Origin: Paenisporosarcina quisquiliarum_A
GTDB lineage: Bacteria; Bacillota; Bacilli; Bacillales_A; Planococcaceae
DNA length: 64,000 nucleotides
Assembly: GCF_043641925.1 (NCBI RefSeq)
Contig: NZ_JBHZRU010000006.1
Location: 1 to 64,000 of the forward strand
Direction of reading: 5' to 3'
Below are positions 27,280 through 35,865 of this stretch, piece by piece. Position 1 is the first letter of the stretch, and each line of letters opens with the position of its first letter. The notes beneath the pieces were generated by a model, which made no database searches, was not told where the DNA came from, and saw nothing but the letters and a program-made list of their open reading frames with translations. The position numbers and the translations under genes are program-made.

Positions 27280-27825
27280 TTACCATGAAATATCAATGGA
27301 TGGGTACTGTATCATTTCAGCAGTTACTTTGCCTGGTGTGTAGTCATGTGTCGGTTTATTTATTTGAGCTGATATAATTGGTTTTTGTTGCTCTGTTTGA
27401 ATATCAACATTACCTGGGGTAAAGCTTACTTTTACACTTCCGTATGATGGTATGAATTTTATTCCCAGATCTTTCATTTGTCGGCCAGAACGATGAGCAA
27501 TTGAAGCTAAAGCATTACCGCCATTTTCTATTCGCATCATTTCAGCTCCCTCCGAAGCACGTCGAGCTGTCCCTTCCGATACAGTCTGTCTACTGTAACT
27601 TGCTACTTCTTCCCATCTCTTCATAGAGCTTTTTAAATCTACATCAGCACGAGCTTGAGTGCTATCAATGTTGACCTGTGGTTTAGTAGTACGGAACGTT
27701 TGAATCCCTTTAGGTTGTTCTATTGAAAGTGTGGCTGGTTGCTGTGATATTCTTTGAACTGGCTTAGTAGTCGAAAGACCAAGTAAACCTTTAGTTGTTT
27801 GTACACTTAATCTTGGAATATCCAT
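27280..27825 (-). CDS. yviE: DUF6470 flagellar-cluster protein (YviE-like)
   Basis: About 181 aa, in the yviE slot between flgL and fliW. It begins MDIPRLSVQTTKGLLGLSTT, the usual N-terminus of the family, and ends KVTAEMIQYPSIDISW. Repeated short strands (VNIDSTQARADV, KPIISAQINKP) suggest a beta-rich fold. Function is unknown; it is conserved with fliW. The earlier GTG at 27834 lies inside the Shine-Dalgarno (GAGGTG), so ATG at 27825 is preferred. Confidence 0.85.
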   Translation of the reverse strand: MDIPRLSVQTTKGLLGLSTTKPVQRISQQPATLSIEQPKGIQTFRTTKPQVNIDSTQARADVDLKSSMKRWEEVASYSRQTVSEGTARRASEGAEMMRIENGGNALASIAHRSGRQMKDLGIKFIPSYGSVKVSFTPGNVDIQTEQQKPIISAQINKPTHDYTPGKVTAEMIQYPSIDISW

Positions 27826-27842
27826 TTGATTCACCTCTTTTT

Positions 27843-27880
27843 AAAAAGCGCCTACGCAATAATGCGTATGGCGCTTTTTT
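27843..27880 (-). terminator. Intercistronic terminator after flgL
   Basis: AAAAAGCGCC/GGCGCTTTTTT with an inner ACGCA/TGCGT stem, 3 bp after flgL and about 17 bp before the yviE start. It leaves no room for a promoter, so it probably sets the ratio of flgL to yviE-fliW-csrA. Confidence 0.8.
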
Positions 27881-27883
27881 ATT

Positions 27884-28768
27884 TTAACGTATAAAGTCTG
27901 CTAATGAGGGTTGAATAATTTTCGCTCCTACCGACAAAGCTGCACGATGGACAGACTCTTGAGTAATCATCTCCGTGATTGATTTTTCGTAATCAATGTC
28001 TTCATTTTCAGACATTTGCTTCGTAGCGATGACACTCTGTGACTGAAGTCGGTTTTCCATTAACTCAGCTCGATTTTGACGTGCACCAATATCCGCTCTA
28101 GTAGTTAAGATATTATCCATTTGATCACTAATATCTTTTAAAAACTGGGAATAATCAGAACCTGTTGAATTTCCAGCAACCATTAAATCACTAATTTCTT
28201 TTAATTTAACATCAATTTCATTGAATACATCAATAACATTGGTATTAACTTTTAGTTTCACACCATCAAATACTTCAATCTCAACAGACTTCATTAATGC
28301 TGGATCAGATGGGTCAGTATAATTTGTCCCATCATGAAGTGGTGTGGTTGTTTTCGTACCACTAAAAATATATTTATTACCCACCTTGGTATTCGATATA
28401 TTTTGAATGTGAGTACGAATTTGAGAAATCTCACTTTCAATCTTTTCTCGATCATCATTAGTTGTTGTATCACTGGATGCTTGAACCATCAATTCATTGA
28501 CACGTTGCATAGCAGAACCAACTTTATCAAGAGCATCGTCCGAACTATCAAGTAAATTATGAACTTCACCTAAGTTACGTTGAAATTGTTCAACTTTTTC
28601 TAGTGATGAACGTAAAGCAATACCCTTCATTGCCACTACAGGATCATCGGAAGGTCTATTTACTTTTTTCCCAGTAGTAATCTGGTTTTGTAACTCACCC
28701 ATCTTTGTATAACTATTCGACAAGTTTCTAAGCATATTACCTGAAAGCATTGATTGTGTTACGCGCAT
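27884..28768 (-). CDS. flgL: Flagellar hook-associated protein 3 FlgL
   Basis: Junction protein between hook and filament, 294 aa. The flagellin-like N-terminus (MRVTQSMLSGNMLRNLSNSY, ITTGKKVNRPSDDPVVA) and C-terminus (DYEKSITEMITQESVHRAAL) are both present, with a variable middle. It follows flgK by 15 bp. Confidence 0.95.
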   Translation of the reverse strand: MRVTQSMLSGNMLRNLSNSYTKMGELQNQITTGKKVNRPSDDPVVAMKGIALRSSLEKVEQFQRNLGEVHNLLDSSDDALDKVGSAMQRVNELMVQASSDTTTNDDREKIESEISQIRTHIQNISNTKVGNKYIFSGTKTTTPLHDGTNYTDPSDPALMKSVEIEVFDGVKLKVNTNVIDVFNEIDVKLKEISDLMVAGNSTGSDYSQFLKDISDQMDNILTTRADIGARQNRAELMENRLQSQSVIATKQMSENEDIDYEKSITEMITQESVHRAALSVGAKIIQPSLADFIR

Positions 28769-28783
28769 TGGTTGGACCTCCTA

Positions 28784-30487
28784 TTAGTTTCCGACACGGC
28801 CCATGCCGTTAATGATTTTATCTAAAGTTTCATCTACTACTGTAATCATTCGTGCAGATGCGTTATAAGCTTGTTGGAACGTTATCATATTCGTCATTTC
28901 TTCATCCAAAGATACAGAGCTAACCGAAGCACGACGTTCAGCAACCGCTTGTTGAAGAGTAGCTGTATTGAACATCAAGCGAGATGCTTGTTGTCCGTCG
29001 ACACCTAACTGACCAATGACACTTTGGAAGTATGTCTGAACACTAACTTCACCTAAATCTGATAAATTTTCAAACTTCATGTTTGCTAATTTCAAAGCGA
29101 AATTTCCGTTACCTGGTTCTGCATCATCTGGAGAAACTGTAGGAGCAGAATCTGAAGCTACTATTTTTCCAGGATCTTTGATTATTTCATTCGATACATA
29201 AATATTACTTGCATCAATGTTAGAATCTGTCTCATTGTCATCTACAAAAAACGCTTGTCCTGGTCGTCCATTAATATCTGATCCTTTCGGATATTCGGTA
29301 GTTCCATCCCCAATATGAATTCGATTGAACTCCTCAGCAAATGCTTTGGCCATTGTATTTAACTTTGTAATCATATCAGGGAAAAGCCCTTTAACTATAT
29401 TCGAAGTAACACTTGTAAGTGGATCAGTATCAGTACCCGAAACATATCCATAGGAATTAGTAAGTGACTTTATTTTACCTAGGTCATAAAAATTGAGAAT
29501 GTCATGAACTTCTGCAACTTCTACATCTGGAGTCAATGGGTCACTGTCATCATCAATTCCTACAGTAGGATTCATGTTTTTATCCAATAATGTCTCATTA
29601 CCATTCGAATCTAATTGAACTAAATAGAATCCTTTAACAGCTCCATCCGGAGTTACATCACCTATTGGTTTGTTAACACTTGATGTTCTTAGTTGTGCGA
29701 AATCATTTCCATCCACAACTTTTAATGATGTTCCATCCTTTAACTTTATTGAAACCGTCACTGATCCTTCAGCTACTTTCAAAGCATTTCCACCTGATGG
29801 TGTATTCGAAGTTTCGATTGGGAAAAACTGCCCTAATTCGTCAAGTAGGTTATCACGTGCATCGTATAAATCGTTTGGCATATAGCCATTCGGTTCGATG
29901 GCTGTGATTTGACGGTTCAAGTCTCCAATTTGTTCAAGGATGGAATTGACATTATTAAGTGAAATGCCGATTTCTTTAGCGGCATTATCTTTAATTTCAG
30001 AAATTGATTTATGCATGTAGTTAAATGAATCAGCTACTGCGATTCCTCGTTGAACCACTACTGCACGTGCTCCACCGTTTTCAGGGTTTACACTTAGGTC
30101 TTGTAGTGATTTCCAGAATTCATCCATCGATTTAGCTAATCCGTAATCAGATGGTTCGTTTAAAACGTCTTCCATTTGAGAGATAGCTGACGATCGTGAC
30201 TCCCAGTATCCTAATTTGTTTGACTCTTGTCTGAATTGGCTGTCTGTAAATGTGTCACGAATGCGTTGAACTGAACCTGCTTCCACTCCAGTTCCAATAA
30301 ATCCTGGAGTCATTGGAGCGTTTAGACCTGTTCCAGGAAATCCAAGTGTCGGTTGCATGTTTACTCGTTGACGTGAATAACCAGCCGTATTAGCGTTAGC
30401 TATATTATGACCCGTTGTATATAAGGCGGTTTGTTGCGTGAAAAGGCCGCGTTTGCTTGCTTCAAGTCCCATAAACGTACTGCGCAT
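28784..30487 (-). CDS. flgK: Flagellar hook-associated protein 1 FlgK
   Basis: First hook-filament junction protein, 567 aa. N-terminal rod/hook motif MGLEASKRGLFTQQTALYTT with GHNIANANTAGYSRQRV, a long central region, and C-terminal DEEMTNMITFQQAYNASARM heptads ending in a coiled coil. It lies in the flgM-flgN-flgK-flgL order, 12 bp after flgN. Confidence 0.96.
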   Translation of the reverse strand: MRSTFMGLEASKRGLFTQQTALYTTGHNIANANTAGYSRQRVNMQPTLGFPGTGLNAPMTPGFIGTGVEAGSVQRIRDTFTDSQFRQESNKLGYWESRSSAISQMEDVLNEPSDYGLAKSMDEFWKSLQDLSVNPENGGARAVVVQRGIAVADSFNYMHKSISEIKDNAAKEIGISLNNVNSILEQIGDLNRQITAIEPNGYMPNDLYDARDNLLDELGQFFPIETSNTPSGGNALKVAEGSVTVSIKLKDGTSLKVVDGNDFAQLRTSSVNKPIGDVTPDGAVKGFYLVQLDSNGNETLLDKNMNPTVGIDDDSDPLTPDVEVAEVHDILNFYDLGKIKSLTNSYGYVSGTDTDPLTSVTSNIVKGLFPDMITKLNTMAKAFAEEFNRIHIGDGTTEYPKGSDINGRPGQAFFVDDNETDSNIDASNIYVSNEIIKDPGKIVASDSAPTVSPDDAEPGNGNFALKLANMKFENLSDLGEVSVQTYFQSVIGQLGVDGQQASRLMFNTATLQQAVAERRASVSSVSLDEEMTNMITFQQAYNASARMITVVDETLDKIINGMGRVGN

Positions 30488-30499
30488 GGTTTCGCCTCC

Positions 30500-31000
30500 T
30501 TAGGCTTGTGAATCGAAATAGATTTTATCTTTATTTACATTGTCGCCTTTTGCTTCCGTCCGTGAGTAATTAATTTGCTCGGGATGTGGCTTCAACATGT
30601 CTAGTGTTAAATTGACAAATTGCAACGACTGGTAAGTTAACTTTTGATTTAAGTCATTTTGAAATTTCAGTTGATCGACTGTTAGTAAAAGTCGATTACG
30701 AGATATTTTGAGTTGTTCTTGATCAGATGGCGACTCAGCTGCTTCCATTACTTCCATAACAGTTGGTGTGTCAGAAGGAGCAATTCCTTTTGCTCGAAGG
30801 TAATCCGTTACCACTGTCTGACGCTGTAGTTCAAGTTGTGAAATTGCCGCTACGTGCGCCTGCTCGTCCTTGAGCAGTTGATCGAGACTATCCATGTCTC
30901 CAGTTTTGATGAACTCGGTTTTCTTATAGGCAAGTTCAAGCAAACTTTTGTGTAGTTTTTCTAAGTTGTCTAACGTTTGAATGATTGTTTGGATCGACAT
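30500..31000 (-). CDS. flgN: FlgN-type flagellar chaperone (YvyG-like)
   Basis: A 166-residue helical protein (SIQTIIQTLDNLEKLHKSLL start, then the FlgN helix ELAYKKTEFIKTGDMDSLDQ). FlgN chaperones FlgK and FlgL before export, and these genes follow it. The frame opens earlier, but ATG at 31000 has AAAGGAG 8 nt upstream. The C-terminal 25 residues are polar and probably disordered. Confidence 0.88.
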   Translation of the reverse strand: MSIQTIIQTLDNLEKLHKSLLELAYKKTEFIKTGDMDSLDQLLKDEQAHVAAISQLELQRQTVVTDYLRAKGIAPSDTPTVMEVMEAAESPSDQEQLKISRNRLLLTVDQLKFQNDLNQKLTYQSLQFVNLTLDMLKPHPEQINYSRTEAKGDNVNKDKIYFDSQA

Positions 31001-31064
31001 GGAAAAAACTCCTTTAGTCAAATACAGAAAATGGACCGCCAGCGCGATTTAGAAGACGGTCATT

Positions 31065-31325
31065 TTATTTACGGTAAAATGCAAGTAAATCTCCTGCAAC
31101 TTGCTTCGCATCCACTTTATAGTTACCTGATTCGATATCTACTTTAAGCTGTTGAATGCGCTCAGCTCTTTCCGTTGCGAATGATGAAGACTGCAATTCT
31201 TTTGCTACAGATGAAATTTGCAATTGATCAGCTGCTTGTTTTTTCGTTTGTTCAGCAGCATCTAGCTTTTGTGCTTGGCGTTTATATGGATTGACGGCAT
31301 TGACGCCTACATTATTTATTTTCAT
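31065..31325 (-). CDS. flgM: Anti-SigmaD factor FlgM
   Basis: An 86-residue protein beginning MKINNVGVNAVNPYKRQAQK, as Bacillus FlgM does, with the C-terminal SigmaD-binding helices (about 40-86: SSVAKELQSSS, RIQQLKVDIESGNYKVDAKQ, VAGDLLAFY). It holds SigmaD inactive until the hook is finished. A SigmaD-type promoter 36 bp upstream would give negative feedback. Confidence 0.94.
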   Translation of the reverse strand: MKINNVGVNAVNPYKRQAQKLDAAEQTKKQAADQLQISSVAKELQSSSFATERAERIQQLKVDIESGNYKVDAKQVAGDLLAFYRK

Positions 31326-31360
31326 AATGGTCTCCTTCCTTTTATGAGTGTCTACTTACT

Positions 31361-31387
31361 ATTTCGGCTGATTTTGTGAATTGTTAA
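31361..31387 (-). promoter_or_regulatory. Putative SigmaD promoter of flgM
   Basis: Minus strand: TTAA, 15 bp, GCCGAAAT. It is one mismatch weaker in each box than the hag promoter. It lies between yvyF and flgM, the position of the known B. subtilis flgM promoter. Confidence 0.65.
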
Positions 31388-31453
31388 GGGTCTTTTGAAG
31401 GAAAATTAACTGTAGACAAAAAGGTCTATGTAAATTAGCATTCCACAAAAAAA

Positions 31454-31474
31454 CGATGGCAAACATCGCCATCG
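31454..31474 (-). terminator. Terminator after yvyF
   Basis: CGATGGC/GCCATCG stem, 7-nt loop, T7 tail on the minus strand. It separates the competence operon from the SigmaD-driven flgM operon. Confidence 0.82.
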
Positions 31475-31482
31475 AATTAATA

Positions 31483-31893
31483 TTATTTACGATCTGAATG
31501 GTACGTTCCCTTATCTTGATTGGCAACTTTATCACGGAAGTCTTTTGCAGCGTCAAATGTTTTTAAGTCTGCTTTTAAATTCGATGTACAATTTTCACAA
31601 AGCTTCCCACTTGTAGTTAACTTCCCACAGTTATCACATGGATAACCAAGGTTTGGGAACAATGCCGGCTGCAGTCTTCCTTTTCGAACCCACTTGTGTA
31701 AAAGAGATTCTTTAACGCCAGTTACTTCACAGATTCGTTCTATATTCGCCGCACGATTTTCACGTTTACGCAAAAATTTATAGACGGTTTCATATTGTTG
31801 TTCCTCGATATTAGCACATTTTGCACACACATCACGCATCCCCGTGTAATTGAAAAATTCATTACAAGTTGGACAATTTCTTAATTCACCCAT
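31483..31893 (-). CDS. yvyF: YvyF-like flagellar-operon zinc-ribbon protein
   Basis: A 136-residue protein of the TIGR03826 (YvyF) type. N-terminal four-Cys site (CPTC at 8-11, CAKC at 24-27), a MerR-like helix-turn-helix (about 48-75: RICEVTGVKESLLHKWVRKG), and a second four-Cys site (CDNC at 86-89, CENC at 99-102). It is cytoplasmic and perhaps binds DNA. It sits between comFC and flgM as in B. subtilis, where its role is poorly defined. Confidence 0.9.
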   Translation of the reverse strand: MGELRNCPTCNEFFNYTGMRDVCAKCANIEEQQYETVYKFLRKRENRAANIERICEVTGVKESLLHKWVRKGRLQPALFPNLGYPCDNCGKLTTSGKLCENCTSNLKADLKTFDAAKDFRDKVANQDKGTYHSDRK

Positions 31894-31965
31894 GTTGAAC
31901 GCCTCCTGGTGTTGATGGTTGTTAGGAACATTGTACTCGGAGGAATGATTTTGGACAAGATGAAT

Positions 31966-32586
31966 TTACACACGCACCAAGGTGAGGGCACTTACTTTTG
32001 ATGCTCCAGCTTGCTTTAATATGTATGCCGCATGGTGCAAAGTCGTCCCGGTCGTGTATAGATCATCTATTAAGAGAATGGATTTTTCAGCAACATTTTC
32101 TGTAACTGTGAATAAAATCTCTGATTGCGTACGTTCTATTTTTGATTTCTTCCCTTGTGTTGTGTTCATAATTTTTTGTAATGGTTGTGTGAAAGGAATA
32201 TCTGCAGCAACTAGTAATTCATCAACTTGGGCAAAAGTCCGTTCCTTCAGTTTTTCTGGATGCATCGGAATAGGAACAATCATAGCTGTTTCAGATTTTA
32301 AATGAACAAAATCTTCTCGGAATATTTTAGCCATCTCAACATCCTGTAGAAACTTATATTGATGAAGAACGTCTGTCATGAATTCGTTATAACAATAAAT
32401 CGAAGTTAGCGAATCTAATGCACCTTCAAAAATCGTACCTTCCCAGTCTCGACGAAAATCTCTCATTTCAGCTTGTTCAAACTTATTTTGGCATTTATCA
32501 CAAATTACTTGAGGCTGTTTAATCATGAATAGAGTTGACCATGATGGCTTTTCAATAAATTCGTTACTACAAACAAGGCAATTCAT
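31966..32586 (-). CDS. comFC: Competence protein ComFC
   Basis: Phosphoribosyltransferase-like protein of 206 aa needed for DNA uptake. An N-terminal four-Cys zinc site (CLVC 3-6, CDKC 29-32) and the PRPP-binding loop ILLIDDLYTTGTTL (about 170-183) are present. It overlaps the comFA stop by 4 nt (ATGA). The comFB gene that lies between them in B. subtilis is absent. Confidence 0.93.
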   Translation of the reverse strand: MNCLVCSNEFIEKPSWSTLFMIKQPQVICDKCQNKFEQAEMRDFRRDWEGTIFEGALDSLTSIYCYNEFMTDVLHQYKFLQDVEMAKIFREDFVHLKSETAMIVPIPMHPEKLKERTFAQVDELLVAADIPFTQPLQKIMNTTQGKKSKIERTQSEILFTVTENVAEKSILLIDDLYTTGTTLHHAAYILKQAGASKVSALTLVRV

Positions 32587-33920
32587 TTCTTCACCTTATT
32601 ATGTTCCTCGATTAAATACTTCGCTTCATCCATTTCATTCGAAATCCCGTGATGGAAAAAGACGATATCGCCAGTTGGAAATTCAGGTGACCTACCTACT
32701 CTTCCGCAAATTTGAATTAAAGCACTGCTTGAAAAAATCGATTCATCAGCTCCAAGCACTGCAACTTGAAGATTTTCGATTGTGATTCCTCTTTCTAAAA
32801 TGGTTGTCGTAAGAAGTCCTGGCACTTGTTTACTTCGCAGCATCATAACTTTTTCTTTTCTTTTGGAATCTTCGGCATGAACGGAAGGAATATTTTCGAA
32901 TAAAGAGGATGCCTGCTCCATTAATTCAATCGTTGGAAAGAAAATGAGAAATGGCTCATGCTTATTCATTCTTTCATCCGTCCATCCCTTTAATTTACTT
33001 GGGTACTTCCCTTTCTTAATCTGCTTCGAATAATTCCATAACGATTCAAACCGAGGGACTGGTAAAGGATGACCGTGGAATCGGGAAGAAATGACTGATT
33101 TATTCTTTACCTCTCTCAGAAGGTCTTTCGATGGTGTTGCAGTTATATAATTAACCGCTGTTCCAAATTTCTTCGCTTTATTAACCGCAAATTTAAGTGA
33201 GTTGTCCATTAAATATGGAAAAGCATCCGCTTCATCGACAAAAATGACATCAAACGCATTCTCAAATCGATATAGTTGATGAGTCGTCGCTATGATTAGT
33301 TGAGCAAAACCTTCTTGATTTGGTGCTCCGCCATATAAGGCATGTATCACAGTCTTCGGAAAAACTTTCTTAAATCGCGGAGCTATCTCGAGCACGACAT
33401 CCGTTCGAGGTGTCGCAACACACACTCGTTTCCCTTCCTTCAATAACTCCTCAATAATAGGAAACAACAACTCCGTCTTACCCGCTCCACAAACAGCATG
33501 AATCAGATGTGATTCATTGGACATCACACTGCGCAATAATTCATCAGAAGCACGTTGTTGGTTAGAAGTTAATGTTCCATTCCATGCAAATACGACCTTC
33601 TGTTTTATTTCCAATGAAGGTCCCTTCCAAGATATTAATTCTGTGCACCGACTAATTCTGCCCATACGAATACAATTTCGACAATAGAGGCACGAGCCTT
33701 CGCATTTGGCACAGTTGAATGAAGTTAGTTGGTGATTGCCGCATCGACGACAACTGTTTGTTTGATAAGAAAATGTAATAAGGGTTTTGACACTCGATTG
33801 AATGCCTGGGTAGGGGGTTATATTGCCTTGGGTTATTTCATTGTCTATGTCTTCTCGCGAAAACGGGGTATGTTCTCGCAGCCACATGCGACCTGTTAAA
33901 AATTGTTGAATCTCGTTCAT
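32583..33920 (-). CDS. comFA: Competence helicase ComFA
   Basis: DNA-uptake ATPase, about 445 aa. A four-Cys zinc site precedes the motor (CRRCGNHQLTSFNCAKC, CLYCRNC); Walker A AVCGAGKTE, DEAD box VDEADAF, motif III TATPSK and motif VI QICGRVGRS follow. It is thought to power single-strand entry at the membrane. The first ATG in frame is directly joined to GGAGGG, so I start two codons later at 33920 (6-nt spacing). I saw no convincing pair of ComK boxes upstream. Confidence 0.94.
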   Translation of the reverse strand: MNEIQQFLTGRMWLREHTPFSREDIDNEITQGNITPYPGIQSSVKTLITFSYQTNSCRRCGNHQLTSFNCAKCEGSCLYCRNCIRMGRISRCTELISWKGPSLEIKQKVVFAWNGTLTSNQQRASDELLRSVMSNESHLIHAVCGAGKTELLFPIIEELLKEGKRVCVATPRTDVVLEIAPRFKKVFPKTVIHALYGGAPNQEGFAQLIIATTHQLYRFENAFDVIFVDEADAFPYLMDNSLKFAVNKAKKFGTAVNYITATPSKDLLREVKNKSVISSRFHGHPLPVPRFESLWNYSKQIKKGKYPSKLKGWTDERMNKHEPFLIFFPTIELMEQASSLFENIPSVHAEDSKRKEKVMMLRSKQVPGLLTTTILERGITIENLQVAVLGADESIFSSSALIQICGRVGRSPEFPTGDIVFFHHGISNEMDEAKYLIEEHNKVKK

Positions 33921-33983
33921 GAACATCCCTCCAAAATTGGATTGACCTCATTCCTGTTTTCAGTTTAGCATGAGTTATAAAAA

Positions 33984-34014
33984 ACACCATAATGAAACTT
34001 CCTCATCATGGTGT
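33984..34014 (-). terminator. Terminator of lipoprotein gene
   Basis: ACACCAT/ATGGTGT stem 8 bp after the lipoprotein stop, followed on the minus strand by a T6 run. Confidence 0.78.
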
Positions 34015-34022
34015 CCAATAAT

Positions 34023-34592
34023 TTATTCAACTTTATCGCCAATAAAGAACACACTCGTTACTTTCCACTCACCGTCTTCATTCGCAAAGACAGTCACCTG
34101 ACGACCCGAGCGATCTAACTCCGCCCCACTCGATTCTTGCACCATCGAAATATCGAAATTAGCAAATACTTGAGCCTGGTTCTTATCGTATTTTATCAAT
34201 GTGATATTATCAGCAGTTCGGTCAACATCATATTCTTTGAAAGTTTTGCTAACTAATTGTTCTTCTTCAGCATACTCGAACCCTTCAGGTTCCTTCGCAA
34301 TGACAGACATATAGGTTTCAACATCTTCATCATTGAAGGCTTTCATGTAAGTGTCGAAAGCCGAGAGGATAGCTTGTCTTTGTTCTTCTGGAACATTCGT
34401 CGCTTCCTCAATTTTGCCACCAGCCATTTCAAAACCAACTTCGCCTTGATCAGTTACGCCATGTTCTAAGGCATTGCTTTCATTTGGGGATTCACCGTCG
34501 TTAACGGAGCCGGAATTTGTCGACTCATCATTGTTACATGCCGTCAATAAAAGTGCAGTCATTGTTAATAAAAGTATATATGGATATTTCAT
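34023..34592 (-). CDS. Lipoprotein with NTF2/SnoaL-like domain
   Basis: About 189 aa. The signal peptide starts at ATG 34592 (AGGAGG upstream) and ends in the lipobox LLTAC, followed by an acidic Ser/Asn-rich linker. The C-terminal domain (about 70-189) resembles NTF2-like/DUF4440 folds: an opening helix (RQAILSAFDTYMKAFNDEDV) and strands ending GRQVTVFANEDGEWKVTSVF. Such domains bind small ligands or act as chaperones; no catalytic residue can be argued. It stands alone between comFA and a divergent NERD gene. Confidence 0.78.
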   Translation of the reverse strand: MKYPYILLLTMTALLLTACNNDESTNSGSVNDGESPNESNALEHGVTDQGEVGFEMAGGKIEEATNVPEEQRQAILSAFDTYMKAFNDEDVETYMSVIAKEPEGFEYAEEEQLVSKTFKEYDVDRTADNITLIKYDKNQAQVFANFDISMVQESSGAELDRSGRQVTVFANEDGEWKVTSVFFIGDKVE

Positions 34593-34660
34593 CAATTCTC
34601 GTCCTCCTACTCGGTTATTAATTTTGGCATATTCATGCGTGAAACTCAATGATTATTGAC

Positions 34661-34689
34661 TTGTGAAATTTATTTGAACATGCTATGTT
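34661..34689 (+). promoter_or_regulatory. Putative promoter of NERD gene
   Basis: TTGTGA, 17-bp spacer, TATGTT with a TG-C extension. The predicted start near 34696 lies before AAAGGAG at 34723-34729. Confidence 0.5.
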
Positions 34690-34847
34690 GAAAACACCCC
34701 TATTTCCTCCTAAATTCTACTAAAAGGAGTGTTTCACAAATCGACTTCACACGAACCGAACCATCTATAATTCAAGCATACACAAGAGTTTTACATCGAC
34801 TTCCCCTTGAGCACATATCCAGACACGATATCTTATCTAAAATCGAT

Positions 34848-35675
34848 ATGACGAGAGCAGGTTATAATGGCGAATGCCAAGTCGACCACTTCCTAAAACA
34901 GGTCAATTTCACAGAACCCTATGCGATATTAAAAGAAGTAAATTTAAAAAGTGATGGTGAATCATTCATTTCCATCGATACATTGATTATCACTCAGTCT
35001 TATATCTGTGTGTTGGAAATAAAGACGATTAAAGGCAAGCTTATGTTCCAATCAAATCCCCCACAACTATTAAAAGATGTCGACGGTGTCATTACCCCAC
35101 TAAAATGCCCTGAACAACAAATTAACAGAAATGTAAAAAGACTGAAAATGTGGCTAGATAAGCATGGCATATCATTACCTATTTACAGCTATATCGTGCT
35201 ACCTTACTCGAAGACACATGTAGCCCTCCCACCTAAATTCGCCAAAATTATTATGGGATGCGACATCAGTAGCTATATCGAAGAATTAAATGAAAAACAA
35301 CCAATTATTTCCCTGGAAACTTTCGACAAACTGGTGAGGTCAATTTCTGAGATACAAGATAAATATTTCCCTCCTCCTCTAAGTAATCGTTATAAAATTG
35401 ATTATCACCAAATACGAAAAGGATTAATATGCAGCTATTGTTTCAAGACAATTAAGAATGAAAAAAAATGCCCCAATTGTAAAAAATCGACGAAACTTGC
35501 GAAGAAGGAAGCGGTAGAAGATTGGTTCTATTTGTGGAAGGACAGTATTTCTAATCGAGAATGCTTGGAATTCTTAGGTTTAAAGGATGCTTTTGCAGCG
35601 AGTTATTTATTGCGGAGTATGAACTTAATACCTATTGGAAAAGGGCCTAGCAGAAAATATATATGGCAAAAATAA
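34848..35675 (+). CDS. NERD-domain protein with zinc ribbon; real start probably upstream
   Basis: Nuclease-related-domain protein, 275 aa from the first ATG. NERD core about 5-115: AGYNGECQVDHFL, then the nuclease-like D..E-x-K strand set (SIDTLIITQSYICVLEIKTI). A C-terminal four-Cys zinc ribbon follows (CSYCF, CPNC; about 198-220). The frame stays open back to 34692, and its translation there (VLHRLPLEHISRHDILSKID) resembles the usual NERD N-terminus. A good SD (34723-34729) lies there but no ATG/GTG/TTG in frame. So the protein is probably longer than annotated, or its start is mutated. The NERD function is unproven. Confidence 0.82.
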   Translation: MTRAGYNGECQVDHFLKQVNFTEPYAILKEVNLKSDGESFISIDTLIITQSYICVLEIKTIKGKLMFQSNPPQLLKDVDGVITPLKCPEQQINRNVKRLKMWLDKHGISLPIYSYIVLPYSKTHVALPPKFAKIIMGCDISSYIEELNEKQPIISLETFDKLVRSISEIQDKYFPPPLSNRYKIDYHQIRKGLICSYCFKTIKNEKKCPNCKKSTKLAKKEAVEDWFYLWKDSISNRECLEFLGLKDAFAASYLLRSMNLIPIGKGPSRKYIWQK

Positions 35676-35720
35676 ATTTCAGTTTTTTTTGCCATACTCC
35701 AAAGGCATTTTATAAGCGAT

Positions 35721-35820
35721 ATTACTAGATTACCTATAAAAATTACTAGATTAACAATCATTTTTACTAGATTAGCTTTCAAAATTACTACATTAGCACT
35801 CAAATTTACTAGATTCTCCC
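35721..35820. repeat. Tandem array, five units of 21 bp
   Basis: Units begin at 35721, 35742, 35763, 35784 and 35805 with exact 21-bp spacing. The shared core is (A/T)TTACTAGATTA, followed by a variable AT-rich 9 bp; unit 4 has ACTACATTA and unit 5 is cut. It lies between the convergent NERD and degU genes. Confidence 0.85.
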
Positions 35821-35833
35821 CTACACAAAAAAA

Positions 35834-35857
35834 ATCCGCTCACAAAAGTGAGCGGAT
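35834..35857 (-). terminator. Terminator of degSU
   Basis: Perfect 10-bp stem ATCCGCTCAC/GTGAGCGGAT, AAAA loop, T8 tail on the minus strand. Confidence 0.88.
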
Positions 35858-35865
35858 CCACATAA

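Noticed and set aside
31030..31066. Imperfect hairpin between flgM and flgN (GACCG..CGGTC)
   Set aside because: No T run follows on the minus strand and it overlaps the flgM end, so a terminator call is not supported.
31359..31556. 65-codon minus-strand frame between yvyF and flgM
   Set aside because: Overlaps the yvyF end, its terminator and the flgM SigmaD promoter; low-complexity translation.
32583..32586. Search for comFB between comFA and comFC
   Set aside because: The two genes overlap by 4 nt, so comFB is absent at this place.
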